The notes under the pieces: generated by a model
The model's input: the letters and a program-made list of their open reading frames with translations, nothing else
What the model was told of the DNA's origin: nothing
Databases searched by the model: none
Position numbers and translations under genes: made by a program
Shown: positions 63,615 to 64,000 of the stretch, piece after piece
How the letters are laid out: every line of letters begins with the position of its first letter
How positions within the stretch are numbered: position 1 is the stretch's first letter
NCBI RefSeq assembly: GCF_048572895.1
Contig: NZ_CP183878.1
Coordinates: 2,728,001 to 2,792,000, forward strand
DNA length: 64,000 nt
Source of the DNA: Psychrobacillus sp048572895
Lineage (GTDB): Bacteria > Bacillota > Bacilli > Bacillales_A > Planococcaceae
Reading direction: 5' to 3'

Positions 63615-64000
63615 CTAGCTTTTGTAATTTTTTTTGAAACTAATAGGCGGTATGGGTTGTAGTAAAGATCCCTCTAGCACATGTTTTGCGTTATCCAAGA
63701 AATAAGTAACATATTGTGGAGAGAATTTCTTTTGTATATATTTGTACGCGTCCTTTATTAAAAATGGTCTATCTTTATAATGATGGGCATCAGAAGCTAT
63801 AAAGTGCACTAAATTATGTTTAATGAGATTCTTTGCAAATTTTTGCATCGACCATCCATTAACTCCTACTACAGTTGCAGCAGTAACTTGAAAAAGAACT
63901 CCTCTTTTTACTAGCTCATAAGCTTGCTGCTTATCTTTTCTTAAAAATCGACATCTTTCAGGATGAACAATAATTGGTATGTATCCTGAAAATTGAAGTT
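63615..64000 (-). CDS. Tyrosine-protein phosphatase CpsB/YwqE-like, C-terminal part (runs off window)
   Basis: A frame open to the right edge, so the N-terminal part is missing. Visible PHP-family motifs: GYIPIIVHPERCRF and HFIASDAHHYKDRP, both metal-binding histidine regions of CpsB/CapC/YwqE manganese phosphatases. It dephosphorylates the BY-kinase. Here it precedes wzz and the kinase, unlike ywqC-D-E order in B. subtilis. Confidence 0.87.
   Translation of the reverse strand, partial: LQFSGYIPIIVHPERCRFLRKDKQQAYELVKRGVLFQVTAATVVGVNGWSMQKFAKNLIKHNLVHFIASDAHHYKDRPFLIKDAYKYIQKKFSPQYVTYFLDNAKHVLEGSLLQPIPPISFKKNYKS

Overview
The window looks like chromosomal DNA of a low-GC, spore-forming member of the Bacillales. 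The gene content and order follow Bacillus subtilis blocks (yui, yut, yun-suf, met-yus-fad), and a YunB sporulation protein is present. The AT-rich base composition, the many TTG starts and the intergenic repeat types make Planococcaceae (a Psychrobacillus, Lysinibacillus or Solibacillus relative) my best guess. That assignment is inference, not a database result.

Layout. 1-4.3 kb: the Mrp Na+/H+ antiporter operon (mrpA 5'-truncated by the window edge, then mrpB-G), ending at a strong terminator. 4.5-9.9 kb: a PdaC-like deacetylase, signal peptidase I, a Gly/Tyr-rich small protein, leucyl aminopeptidase, YuiD, YuiB and a 41-residue YuiA zinc-finger protein. 10.2-10.85 kb: a composite intergenic repeat. 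10.9-18.2 kb: two NDH-2-like flavoproteins (YumB, YutJ), Fe-S carriers (YutM/SufA-like, YutI/NfuA) and several small conserved yut/yuz proteins. 18.2-25.1 kb: lipA, an NhaC-family transporter behind a lysine riboswitch, yunB, yunD, yunE and yunF. 25.3-27.2 kb: a flavin monooxygenase-like protein and a DUF3891 protein. 27.8-33.0 kb: the sufCDSUB Fe-S assembly operon. 33.3-36.5 kb: an accessory stretch with a small gene lacking a normal start, a broken dicarboxylate/amino-acid symporter, a NERD-domain protein and an array of about eight GC-rich 82-bp repeats. 36.5-41.0 kb: metNPQ behind a SAM riboswitch, then yusE, yusF, gcvH and yusI. 41.1-41.8 kb: a second copy of the composite repeat. 41.9-47.3 kb: the fadN-fadA-fadE beta-oxidation operon with a FadR-type operator. 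47.5-52.7 kb: single genes (thioredoxin-like, STAS, Eis-like GNAT, C39-like peptidase, 5'-3' exonuclease, FAD oxidoreductase). 52.7-64 kb: a leftward exopolysaccharide cluster (phosphatase, Wzz, BY-kinase, glycosyltransferases, Wzy-like polymerase, MurJ/Wzx-like flippase, epimerase, two acyltransferases, deacetylase) that runs off the right edge.

How the parts connect. YutM, YutI and Suf build and carry Fe-S clusters, which LipA consumes to make lipoyl groups; GcvH is a lipoyl acceptor. The met operon and the NhaC-type transporter are each controlled by an amino-acid-related riboswitch. FadN/A/E form one beta-oxidation set. The polysaccharide cluster has its own regulatory kinase and phosphatase pair.

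The items most worth a second look are: (1) the two-part intergenic repeat at 10.25, 41.1 and (deleted form) 6.1 kb, whose stem bases are conserved while the hairpin tips differ in sequence but still pair; (2) the 82-bp minisatellite, itself built from two diverged 41-bp halves, next to a NERD gene; (3) several genes, three of them in the polysaccharide cluster, whose natural N-terminus and ribosome binding site point to CTG, ATA or ATT as start codon.
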